This document shows, one piece after another, positions 7,587 through 13,869 of a stretch of 17,389 bases of DNA (positions are counted from its first letter, which is position 1; each line of letters begins with the position of its first letter). The notes beneath the pieces were generated by a model. It did no database searches. It had not been told where the DNA came from and saw only the letters and a list, made by a program, of their open reading frames with translations. Source of the DNA: an uncultured Carnobacteriaceae bacterium (lineage in GTDB: Bacteria > Bacillota > Bacilli > Lactobacillales > Aerococcaceae); contig CALHVK010000127.1 of assembly GCA_938039195.1 (NCBI GenBank), forward strand, positions 1-17,389, written 5' to 3'. The translations under genes and the position numbers were made by a program.

Positions 7587-8483
7587 TTAGTTTTCCCCCT
7601 TTCTATTGCGTGTGCTCTTTTGTTGAATCCAACTTTTGAATTGTGGAACCGTTAAGCAGAGTGCAATGAGCGCTGCTGAAATGAGTTTAAAGTCATTTGC
7701 TTGGAAGACATTGAGTAACAACACAAGCATTAATAGTAAACGGTAAATGATGGATCCGTAAAGGATGCAGACAAGACGTCCAACGAATGATTCGTCAGCG
7801 AAAATCACTTCACCGATGATAATCGCAGCAAGTGCAATTACAATCGTTCCAAGACCTGAGTTTACGTCCGCATATCCATTATTTTGCGCTAAAATCGCAC
7901 CTGCTAATGCAATCAGTGCATTGGATAGCATTAATCCAAATACCGTCATTTTACGCGTGTTAATACCAAGCGCGCGTGCCATCTTCTCATTGTCCCCTGT
8001 CGCAATCAGCGCTTGTCCAAATTCTGTTTTGAAGAAGAAGTACATTAGTAAGATTAAAATACCAATCACAACAAGTCCCATAATAATGATGTCAAAATAC
8101 TTAGGAAGTCCAAAGTTTGAAAGAACACTAAAAATCGTATTTTGTCCAAGGAGAGTAATATTGGCTTTCCCCATCACGCGTAAGTTAATCGATAAAAGAG
8201 AGGTCATCGTTAAAATCCCTGCTAATAAACTTGGGATTTTACACACGGTCATTAAGAACGCAGTGACTCCCCCAGCTAATGCTCCAGCAACCATAGAAGC
8301 GAGCGTTGCTAAAAACGGGTTGACGCCTTGTTGAATTAGAATCACACAAGTGGCAGCACCAAGAGGAAAGCTCCCCTCAGTAGTCATATCTGCAATATTT
8401 AAAATTCGAAAACTAATGAATAATCCTAGAGATAATACGCCCCATAATATCCCTTGAGAAATCGAAGAAATTACTAAATCCAT
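7587..8483 (-). CDS. trpY: ABC transporter permease (LivH-like, TrpY-type)
   Basis: A 298-residue integral membrane subunit of the BPD_transp_2/LivH class, with about 8 hydrophobic segments between residues 5 and 280. The family segment GLGTIVIALAAIIIGEVIF, in the second half, is the part that couples to the ATPase. The start ATG at 8483 has an AGGAGGAT site upstream. It sits between the binding protein and the ATPase, in the trpX-trpY-trpZ order seen in streptococci. There are only two tryptophans, near the ends (about residue 14 and in the C-terminal KSWIQQ). Confidence 0.88.
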   Translation of the reverse strand: MDLVISSISQGILWGVLSLGLFISFRILNIADMTTEGSFPLGAATCVILIQQGVNPFLATLASMVAGALAGGVTAFLMTVCKIPSLLAGILTMTSLLSINLRVMGKANITLLGQNTIFSVLSNFGLPKYFDIIIMGLVVIGILILLMYFFFKTEFGQALIATGDNEKMARALGINTRKMTVFGLMLSNALIALAGAILAQNNGYADVNSGLGTIVIALAAIIIGEVIFADESFVGRLVCILYGSIIYRLLLMLVLLLNVFQANDFKLISAALIALCLTVPQFKSWIQQKSTRNRKGEN

Positions 8484-8500
8484 TTCGAAAAAAATCCTCC

Positions 8501-8583
8501 TCTGAAACGATCAATATGACGTTTAAGTCATATTGTATATGCACCCATCCCTTTTAGATTTGTGATCATATCAACGTTTCTAA
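8501..8583 (-). other. Intercistronic RNA structure between trpX and trpY
   Basis: CAATATGAC (8512-8520) and GTCATATTG (8527-8535) form a perfect 9-bp hairpin with a 6-nt loop. Outer GAAACG (8503-8508) can pair with a CGTTTC near 8576-8581 and enclose it. No T-run follows, so this is not a simple terminator. It may stabilise or separate the trpX part of the mRNA, a common arrangement when the binding protein is needed in excess. Confidence 0.5.
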
Positions 8584-8589
8584 ACTATC

Positions 8590-9624
8590 TTATTTATTTG
8601 TTGGTGTAACTTTTTGTGCATCTTTTAAGATACTTTCTGGAATTGTAATGCCTAATTTTTTCGCTTTTTCTTCGTTGACATACACAACACCTTTGTTTGC
8701 TAATGTAATTGGTGTATCCGCAGGTTTAGCACCTTTTAAGACTTTCACAACCATTTTTGCTGTTTCAACACCGATTTGGTATTGGTCTACACCTACTCCT
8801 AATACTCCTCCGTCAGCTACCATTGTATCTGCTGATGGGAATACTGGGATTTTAACAGCATCTGTTACTTGAACCACTGTTGCCATTGCACTTGCGATTG
8901 TGTTATCGATTGGAACGAAGATAGCATCTACTTGGCTTGCTAAACTTTCAGTTACTTGTTGAATATCGTTTGTGTTTGCGATTGTAGACACTTTTACTTC
9001 TAAGCCTAATTCTTTCGCTGCTTTTTCCGCTTCTTGGGCTTGTTTCACTGAGTTATCTTCGCTTGAAGTGTAAAGAATGCCGACTTTCTTCATATTTGGA
9101 AGAACTTGTTTCATGATTTCTAATTGTTGTTTGATTGGTGTACGGTCACTAACCCCTGTAATGTTGTTTCCAGGTTTTGATTCACTTGCGATTAAACCAG
9201 CTTCTACTGGATAAGTAATCCCACCCATGATGATTGGTGTTTCTTTTGTATTGTTCGCTAACGCTAATGTTGCAGGAGTTGTAATCCCTACTAAAATGTT
9301 GTTGCCACCTGAAACTAATTTTTCAGACATGCTTGCTAAATTACTTTGGTCCCCTTGCGCATTTTGAAAATCGATTTCTAAGTTCTTACCAACTTCGTAT
9401 CCTTCATTTTTCAATTCATCTTGTAACCCTTGATAAATCGCATCTAAAGCTGGGTGGCTTAGTAATTGTAATACTCCAATTTTAACCTTTTCTGTTTGTG
9501 TTGCGGCCGCATTACTTGTGTTTGTTTCTTTATTTTTATCTCCAGATGGCTTGAAGAAAAGTGCTCCAATAATGACTAATACTAATAATGCTCCAAATAA
9601 ATAAATGCTTTTGTTCTTTTTCAT
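8590..9624 (-). CDS. trpX: Tryptophan ABC transporter substrate-binding protein (TrpX-type)
   Basis: A 344-residue extracytoplasmic binding protein of the ABC_sub_bind family. KVKIGVLQLLSHPALDAIYQG, SSEDNSVKQ, AIFVPIDNTIAS and VLKGAKPADTPI closely match streptococcal TrpX from memory. An N-terminal hydrophobic helix (5-24, YLFGALLVLVIIGALFF) without a lipobox Cys suggests a membrane anchor rather than a lipoprotein. The start at 9624 is set by GGAGGAA 6-7 nt upstream; an upstream in-frame extension to 9660 has no site. The mature protein has no tryptophan, which fits a protein needed when Trp is scarce. It is expressed behind a leader with a Trp-containing peptide and a terminator. Tyrosine or other aromatic ligands cannot be excluded. 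Confidence 0.9.
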   Translation of the reverse strand: MKKNKSIYLFGALLVLVIIGALFFKPSGDKNKETNTSNAAATQTEKVKIGVLQLLSHPALDAIYQGLQDELKNEGYEVGKNLEIDFQNAQGDQSNLASMSEKLVSGGNNILVGITTPATLALANNTKETPIIMGGITYPVEAGLIASESKPGNNITGVSDRTPIKQQLEIMKQVLPNMKKVGILYTSSEDNSVKQAQEAEKAAKELGLEVKVSTIANTNDIQQVTESLASQVDAIFVPIDNTIASAMATVVQVTDAVKIPVFPSADTMVADGGVLGVGVDQYQIGVETAKMVVKVLKGAKPADTPITLANKGVVYVNEEKAKKLGITIPESILKDAQKVTPTNK

Positions 9625-9656
9625 GATAATTTCCTCCGGTAATTGAAAATGATTTT

Positions 9657-9849
9657 GCAAACTCTATTAAAAAAGGACTACGTATATCACAACGAGTCCC
9701 CTTACAAATAGAAAGACCACGTCAGCTCTAGTCTATAGAATCTACGTGGTCGAGTTTGCTTTAAAATTGAAATCCACATAGATACAAGTTCACGTCAATG
9801 AAGGTTGTATCTATATGTACAAATGTACGTTAAGAACAACCTGTATCTA
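9657..9849 (-). ncRNA. Candidate attenuator RNA of the trpX operon (alternative hairpins and terminator)
   Basis: Read on the minus strand, arm 1 TAGATACAGG (9840-9849) starts with the leader stop codon. Arm 2 ATAGATACAACC (9803-9814) can pair with arm 3 TTGTATCTAT (9778-9787) over 10 perfect bp. Arm 1 can pair with the same arm 3 (9779-9788, one G-U), or by GGTTGT with ACAACC of arm 2. These pairings exclude each other. Downstream come a hairpin GACCACGT/ACGTGGTC (9744-9751, 9715-9722) and the terminator at 9669-9699. GCAAACTC (9752-9759) and GAGTTTGC (9657-9664) could close both. The layout is that of transcription attenuation; the mechanism is inferred. No T-box consensus was found. Confidence 0.6.
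9669..9699 (-). terminator. Leader terminator 45 nt before trpX
   Basis: Minus-strand stem GGACT-CGT/ACG-T-AGTCC (9692-9699 with 9675-9683, one bulge), extendable by G-U and A-U pairs into AAGG/UUUU, followed by T6 (9669-9674). It lies inside the 5' untranslated region of trpX, so it can work only as a regulated or partial terminator. Confidence 0.75.
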
Positions 9850-9900
9850 GTGGCTTTGCCAACGCGTATTTAATTCTAATACGATACATAAGTGTGCCAT
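9847..9900 (-). CDS. Leader peptide of the trpX operon, 17 residues with one Trp
   Basis: The frame encodes MAHLCIVLELNTRWQSH followed by TAG. An AAAGGAGTT ribosome binding site (9907-9915) sits about 7 nt before the ATG, stronger than that of many genes here. It is the first open frame of the mRNA, starting about 24 nt after the predicted start point. The single Trp codon (position 14) lies 3 codons before the stop, and the stop codon is the first triplet of a hairpin arm. A ribosome waiting at Trp, or stalled at the stop, would therefore decide which arms pair. The position of Trp and the short HLCIV segment faintly recall TnaC (HICV...KW), but that may be chance. Confidence 0.7.
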   Translation of the reverse strand: MAHLCIVLELNTRWQSH

Positions 9901-9926
9901 GTTCTTAACTCCTTTTCTAGTGATGT

Positions 9927-9985
9927 GTTCATTATGAACTCATTTGTCTTCAATGTCAACTAATTTTTTTCAAAAAAAAATTGTT
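9927..9985 (-). promoter_or_regulatory. Promoter of the trpX operon with palindromic operator and A/T-tract
   Basis: On the minus strand there is a perfect -35 TTGACA (9954-9959), a 17-bp spacer and -10 CATAAT (9931-9936), giving a start near 9924. The palindrome GTTCA-TTA-TGAAC (9927-9939) covers the -10 box, a good place for a repressor. Upstream of the -35 lies an A/T-tract with T7 and A9 runs around 9962-9982, consistent with an UP element or curved DNA. Part of the palindrome reappears at the divergent promoter. Confidence 0.8.
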
Positions 9986-10050
9986 TTTTCAGTGTGTATT
10001 TTCATTTTCATAAAAATGCTGTGTTTTCGCGAACAATCTCCTGATATTAA

Positions 10051-10079
10051 TTGTGCTCATTATGAAACTATGCTATGAT
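10051..10079 (+). promoter_or_regulatory. Promoter of the FAD-reductase lipoprotein gene with the shared motif
   Basis: -35 TTGTGC (10051-10056), a 17-bp spacer and extended -10 TGcTATGAT (10071-10079). GTGCTCATTATGAA (10053-10066), covering part of the -35 and the spacer, differs in one base from GTGTTCATTATGAA at 9925-9938 in the same orientation, at the opposite promoter. The mRNA would start about 35 nt before the AAAGGAG site of the gene. Confidence 0.75.
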
Positions 10080-10124
10080 ATCAATGTAAATTAATAAAAC
10101 ATTTTTTCACAAAGGAGAACAGAA

Positions 10125-11633
10125 ATGAAAAAAGGTCTTTTAGCTAGTTTAGCTATTTCATCAGTTCTATTATTAGCTGCATGCGGAAATAATAGTTCTC
10201 AATCTTCATCATCTTCAGCTAAAGAAACAACAACTGCTGAAGCCGTTGCAAGTGCCTCTGCTCAAAAATATGCAGATCCTTCAACATTAAAAGATAGCTA
10301 TGATGTCATCATCGTAGGTTCAGGGGGTGCTGGTCTTTCAGCTGCCATCCAAGCGAAAGAAGCTGGTTTAAATCCAGTTATTTTAGAGAAAATGCCAACT
10401 GCCGGAGGAAACACAACTAAATCTTCTGCTGGTATGAACGCATCTCAAACTAAATTCCAAGAAAAAGAAGGAATTAAAGACTCAAACGATAAATTCTACG
10501 AAGAATCACTGAAAGGTGGTAAAGGAACAAATAATCCTGAATTATTACGTTACTTAGTAGATAACTCAGCAAGTGCCATTGACTGGTTAGATTCAATGGG
10601 AATCACATTAAGCAACTTAACAACTACTGGTGGTATGAGCGAAAAACGTACTCACCGTCCAGCAGATGGTTCAGCTGTAGGGGAATACTTAGTGAACGGA
10701 TTATTACGTAATGTATCTGAACGTGAAATTCCTTTATTCGTCAATGCGGATGTTACTAAAGTAAATGAAAAAGACGGTAAAGTAACTGGTGTGAACGTTA
10801 CAATCGATGGCAAAGAAAAAACAATCTCTGCTAAGGCTGTTGTTTTAACAACTGGTGGTTTCGGCGCAAACATGGAAATGGTAACTGAATACAACCCTGC
10901 TTTAAACGGATTTGTTACAACAAACCAAAAAGGTTCAACTGGTGACGGTATTCAATTAGCGAAAGAATTAGGCGCTGCAACAGTAGATATGAAAGAAATC
11001 CAAATTCACCCAACTGTAGAACAATCAACTTCAACATTGATTTCTGAATCAGTTCGTGGTGAAGGTGCTATCCTTGTAAACCAAGAAGGTAAACGTTTCT
11101 ACAATGAAATGGAAACTCGTGATAAAGTATCACAACAAATCATTGGATTGAAAGAAAAATATGCTTACTTAATCTTCGACTCAGCTTTAACTGAACGTGC
11201 AAAAGCTGTTAAATTCTACGAAAAACGTGGATTAGTGAAGAAAGCTGACACAATCGAAGCTCTAGCCAAAGAAATCAACGTTCCTGCTGAAACATTAAAA
11301 GCAACATTAGAAACTTGGAACAAGGCTGTTGCTGATAAGAACGATGCTGAATTTGGACGTAAAACAGCTATGGACCATGACTTATCAAAAGGACCATACT
11401 ACGCAATCAAAATCGCACCTGGTATCCACCACACAATGGGCGGATTGAAGATCAACACAAACACACAAGTTCTTAAAGAAGACGGTTCTGTAATCAAAGG
11501 CTTATACGCAGCTGGTGAGGTTACAGGTGGAATTCACGGTGCAAACCGTATCGGTGGTAACGCTGTTGCTGACATCATCATCTTCGGACGTCAAGCAGGT
11601 GCGCAATCTGCTGCATATGCAAAAGAAAACTAA
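10125..11633 (+). CDS. Extracytoplasmic FAD-dependent reductase lipoprotein (fumarate reductase/flavocytochrome c family)
   Basis: A 502-residue lipoprotein: signal helix 4-17, lipobox LAAC with Cys20, then a Ser/Ala/Thr linker to residue 50. The FAD_binding_2 domain starts at DVIIVGSGGAGLSAA (60-74), and the C-terminal FAD segment is GLYAAGEVTGGIHGANRIGGNA (459-480, quoted in two parts: GLYAAGEVTGGI and HGANRIGGNA). Residues matching the Shewanella fumarate reductase active site are present: His295 (IHPT), Glu308 and Arg311 (ESVRG), Arg332 (ETRDK), His436 (GIHHTMGG) and Arg475. It should therefore reduce an alpha,beta-unsaturated acid outside the membrane. There is neither a heme nor an FMN-binding domain in the protein, so an electron donor must come from elsewhere. 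The substrate is open: fumarate, urocanate or an aromatic acrylate. Confidence 0.88.
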   Translation: MKKGLLASLAISSVLLLAACGNNSSQSSSSSAKETTTAEAVASASAQKYADPSTLKDSYDVIIVGSGGAGLSAAIQAKEAGLNPVILEKMPTAGGNTTKSSAGMNASQTKFQEKEGIKDSNDKFYEESLKGGKGTNNPELLRYLVDNSASAIDWLDSMGITLSNLTTTGGMSEKRTHRPADGSAVGEYLVNGLLRNVSEREIPLFVNADVTKVNEKDGKVTGVNVTIDGKEKTISAKAVVLTTGGFGANMEMVTEYNPALNGFVTTNQKGSTGDGIQLAKELGAATVDMKEIQIHPTVEQSTSTLISESVRGEGAILVNQEGKRFYNEMETRDKVSQQIIGLKEKYAYLIFDSALTERAKAVKFYEKRGLVKKADTIEALAKEINVPAETLKATLETWNKAVADKNDAEFGRKTAMDHDLSKGPYYAIKIAPGIHHTMGGLKINTNTQVLKEDGSVIKGLYAAGEVTGGIHGANRIGGNAVADIIIFGRQAGAQSAAYAKEN

Positions 11634-11650
11634 TTAATTTCCAATTGACC

Positions 11651-11698
11651 AAAAAAATAAACTCTGAAGCAATAGCTTCAGAGTTTTCTTTTTGTTTT
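11651..11698 (+). terminator. Terminator of the FAD-reductase gene
   Basis: A 12-bp stem AAACTCTGAAGC/GCTTCAGAGTTT (11659-11670 and 11675-11686) with loop AATA, then TTCTTTTTGTTTT. The A-rich left flank may also let it serve the leftward small gene at 11711-11941. Confidence 0.92.
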
Positions 11699-11710
11699 AT
11701 TGAGTAGTCC

Positions 11711-11941
11711 CTAGTCCTCATCCTTAATATCGATGTCTTCTGGGATTGGTTCATCCAAGTACTTCTGATATTCTTCCAAGAGACGTTCCCGTTGCTTTAA
11801 GAAGAAGTCGAACTGCGCACTGTTTAACAGCAACTCTCCGTCTACTTCCACCGTCTTTACTTGTTTGGTTTGGATTAAATGCATCAGATATCCTAAATCG
11901 ATTTCCAGATTCTCAGCAGTTTGTTGTACGGTATAATACAT
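11711..11941 (-). CDS. Small excisionase/MerR-like helix-turn-helix protein
   Basis: A 76-residue protein. Residues 2-50 (YYTVQQTAENLEIDLGYLMH, then LIQTKQVKTVEVDGELLLNS) fit the small winged-helix fold of excisionase-type HTH_17 proteins: a helix pair, a short strand hairpin with V-D-G-E, and a final helix. The tail (DEPIPEDIDIKDED) is strongly acidic. The start ATG at 11941 has GGAGG 6 nt upstream. The gene sits directly behind the flavodoxin terminator, with the T-run only about 14 nt before its ATG, and I see no separate promoter. No integrase is nearby, so a phage excisionase role is unlikely. Target and function are unknown. Confidence 0.72.
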   Translation of the reverse strand: MYYTVQQTAENLEIDLGYLMHLIQTKQVKTVEVDGELLLNSAQFDFFLKQRERLLEEYQKYLDEPIPEDIDIKDED

Positions 11942-11955
11942 CCTTTTCCTCCAAT

Positions 11956-11990
11956 AAAAAAGCTACCCTAAACGAATCGTCTAAGGCAGC
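11956..11990 (-). terminator. Terminator between flavodoxin and the small HTH gene
   Basis: On the minus strand GCTGCCTTAGACG (11978-11990) pairs with CGTTTAGGGTAGC (11962-11974), with three G-U pairs, followed by T6 (11956-11961). The wobble pairs make it weaker than a perfect stem, which would permit read-through into the gene directly after it. Confidence 0.85.
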
Positions 11991-12002
11991 CAATAGTTTC
12001 AA

Positions 12003-12449
12003 TTATGCTAAAGCATCAACGAGGCTTTGTGCAAAAGCTTGAATATTGACGATATCATCTGCTTCAGCGTTTAAATCTACTAAGACATTTTCAGCACCTT
12101 TTTTGGCACCTGTTTTTGCAAATTGAGCATCAAAATCTAATACTGATTGGCAGAACTTATCGTAGAAAGTATCCCCTGAGCCAAGCGTTCCGTATACTTT
12201 CCCTGTTAAATCTTCTTCCTCTAATTCTTCATAGAAGTCGACGATTTCATCAGGTAAGTCGCCATCTGTTCCGTAAGTATATGTTGCGACAACATTAATA
12301 TCATAATGATGGAATTCACTTGCTTGCGCTGAAGTACATTCTTTAATGTCTACTTCTACTCCACGTTCTTCTAATGCTTCTGCTAAAATATCTGCAATCT
12401 CTTCTGTATTACCTGTTAAACTTGCATATACGATCAATGCTGTTGCCAT
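12003..12449 (-). CDS. Flavodoxin
   Basis: A 148-residue short-chain flavodoxin, a cytoplasmic FMN-carrying electron shuttle. The phosphate-binding loop SLTGNTEEIA is at about residues 10-19, a second FMN loop region is YTYGTDGDLPDE, and the third is GSGDTFYDKFC. The protein is acidic, as expected. The start is the ATG at 12449 with GAGTGG upstream; a TTG-started extension to 12473 lacks a site. Its own promoter is TAGACG-17-TATAAT on the minus strand (12481-12509). No partner reductase gene is nearby, so its redox partner is unknown. Confidence 0.93.
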   Translation of the reverse strand: MATALIVYASLTGNTEEIADILAEALEERGVEVDIKECTSAQASEFHHYDINVVATYTYGTDGDLPDEIVDFYEELEEEDLTGKVYGTLGSGDTFYDKFCQSVLDFDAQFAKTGAKKGAENVLVDLNAEADDIVNIQAFAQSLVDALA

Positions 12450-12480
12450 AATACCACTCTCTTTCTCATTCAATAAGAAG

Positions 12481-12509
12481 ATTATAACAAATCCACTACC
12501 CCTCGTCTA
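12481..12509 (-). promoter_or_regulatory. Promoter of the flavodoxin gene
   Basis: Minus-strand TAGACG (12504-12509), a 17-bp spacer and a perfect TATAAT (12481-12486), about 32 nt before the ATG. Confidence 0.65.
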
Positions 12510-12657
12510 TTCTTTCTGACTAAAATCCTACAGGAACTCTCCCGTTCTAAACTCCTACTCAAACACTCCTAAATTCATTCTTTACTAATTAAAAAAATTG
12601 TGGGAAGCACAAACTCCTTCCCTGCACGTCTGCAGTTCACAGAGGTAAATACGAAGT

Positions 12658-12849
12658 AAATCAATTCTTGGACCTTACGGATTTTATCAGTACCATAATG
12701 GGGAATAATATTCAATGCGAATTAGCGGGAGTAGGAACTTGTTCTATACTCCCGCTTTGAGGCTTGAAAGATGAGAGACGAAGACTCGAATCGGTATCCT
12801 ATTATGGTACTGATAAAAACGATCCGTAAGGATCCTAAAGAATTGATTT
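12658..12849. repeat. 192-bp long inverted-repeat element in a gene-free gap
   Basis: The gap 12510-12941 holds no credible gene but does hold a long imperfect palindrome. Left and right arms pair in three blocks: 12658-12669 with 12838-12849 (12 bp), 12673-12682 with 12822-12831 (10 bp) and 12682-12699 with 12801-12818 (18 bp, perfect). Small bulges separate the blocks. Inside is a second hairpin, GCGGGAGTA/TACTCCCGC (12725-12733 and 12747-12755), with a 13-nt loop. No transposase, clear target-site duplication or T-run is present. It could be a miniature inverted-repeat element or a structured RNA gene of either strand; I cannot choose between these by eye. Confidence 0.7.
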
Positions 12850-12950
12850 TCAGCACTATTCACCGATTTTTTAGGTATACTTTATCAATTGCACCCTCCC
12901 TTGAAAAGCTTTAGTATAATAAACAAATTCAATTTTAGGAGATGACAACT

Positions 12951-13826
12951 TTGCCACTATCCGCAACAGAGCGCCTTAAACAAGCCGAACGCGGCGCCAT
13001 CTTAAGTATCGGCACCTACATCTTTTTATCTGCTACAAAACTCATTGTCGGAAAAACCTTTAATTCCGAAGCACTATTTGCCGATGGTTGGAATAACTTT
13101 ACTGACGTAATTTCATCCATCCTAGTATTCGTGGGATTACGCTTATCGCAAAAGCCAAGTGATGAAAATCATCCATACGGTCACTGGAAATTTGAAACTA
13201 TCGCCAGCCTTGTCACTTCATTCATTATGTTCTTTATCGGGATTGAAGTCGTTCGAAATGCATTTCAAGAATTCCTCAATCCAGTAACAGAAGCTCCATC
13301 ACTCATTTCTTCCATCGTTGGATTCTTCTCAGGGGTGATTATGATTGGGGTGTACTTCTACAATAAGAACTTAGCAGCACGCATTCAGTCACTAGGTCTT
13401 AAGGCGACGGCTAAGGACAATTTAAGCGATGCAATGATCAGTTTCCTGACAGCATTAGCGGTATTATTCGCATCTCTCGGGTTACACTGGCTCGATAATA
13501 TCATGGCCTTCGTAGTTGGTCTCTTAATCGTTCGCACCGCCGTTGAAGTGTTTATCGAAAGTGCGTTTCAACTGACAGATGGTTTCGATCAAACAGAATT
13601 GGATCAATATATCCCTGTTATTTTACGTCATCCAGAAGTGAAAGATATTCGTGAAATTAAAGCGCGTCGTTACGGATCAAATATATATATCGACTTAACC
13701 GTTTGTATGGATAAAGATTTATCTGTTTATAAGAGTCACCAAATCACTGAATTCATTGAAAAAGAACTTTATAATGAATTCGCCATTTCGTTCCTGGACA
13801 TCCACGTAGAACCTTATCAATTCTAA
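12951..13826 (+). CDS. mntE: Cation diffusion facilitator, MntE-like Mn2+ exporter
   Basis: A membrane antiporter of the CDF family of about 290 residues, with six hydrophobic segments and a C-terminal cytosolic domain (about 200-290). Numbered from the ATG at 12942, the transport site reads Asn51 and Asp55 in ADGWNNFTD, then Asp159 and Asp163 in AKDNLSDA. This N-D/D-D pattern is reported for streptococcal MntE, whereas zinc exporters have H-D/H-D. Mn2+ export is therefore the best guess. The start is uncertain: AGGAG abuts the ATG at 12942 (no spacing) but lies 9 nt before the TTG at 12951, so I prefer the TTG. A TATAAT lies at 12915-12920 without a good -35. Confidence 0.85.
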   Translation: MPLSATERLKQAERGAILSIGTYIFLSATKLIVGKTFNSEALFADGWNNFTDVISSILVFVGLRLSQKPSDENHPYGHWKFETIASLVTSFIMFFIGIEVVRNAFQEFLNPVTEAPSLISSIVGFFSGVIMIGVYFYNKNLAARIQSLGLKATAKDNLSDAMISFLTALAVLFASLGLHWLDNIMAFVVGLLIVRTAVEVFIESAFQLTDGFDQTELDQYIPVILRHPEVKDIREIKARRYGSNIYIDLTVCMDKDLSVYKSHQITEFIEKELYNEFAISFLDIHVEPYQF

Positions 13827-13830
13827 CAAA

Positions 13831-13865
13831 AAATCCCAATCACTATTTTGTAGTGATTGGGATTT
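13831..13865. terminator. Bidirectional terminator between mntE-like gene and srtA
   Basis: A perfect 15-bp stem AAATCCCAATCACTA/TAGTGATTGGGATTT with loop TTTTG. A-rich and T-rich flanks on the two sides serve both convergent genes. Confidence 0.93.
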
Positions 13866-13869
13866 TCTA

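Noticed and set aside
9657..9924. T-box riboswitch upstream of trpX
   Set aside because: I looked for the conserved T-box sequence (GGTGGNACCGCG-like) and a specifier loop and did not find them; the leader peptide and arm pattern explain the region better.
9962..9982. T7/A9 tract as a terminator for the divergent region
   Set aside because: It is a pure A/T palindrome without GC stem pairs and lies immediately upstream of the TTGACA box, so an UP element or curved DNA fits better.
11711..11941. Prophage or integrative-element excisionase
   Set aside because: The fold resembles excisionases, but there is no integrase, attachment-site repeat or other phage gene in the window.
12658..12849. 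Insertion sequence or rRNA-type RNA gene
   Set aside because: There is no transposase frame and no clear target duplication. I could not recognise RNase P, tmRNA or SRP RNA core sequences. It is kept as an unassigned inverted repeat.
12771..12914. 47-codon plus-strand frame starting ATGAGAGACGAA
   Set aside because: It runs across the inverted-repeat arm, has no good ribosome binding site and no recognisable protein features.
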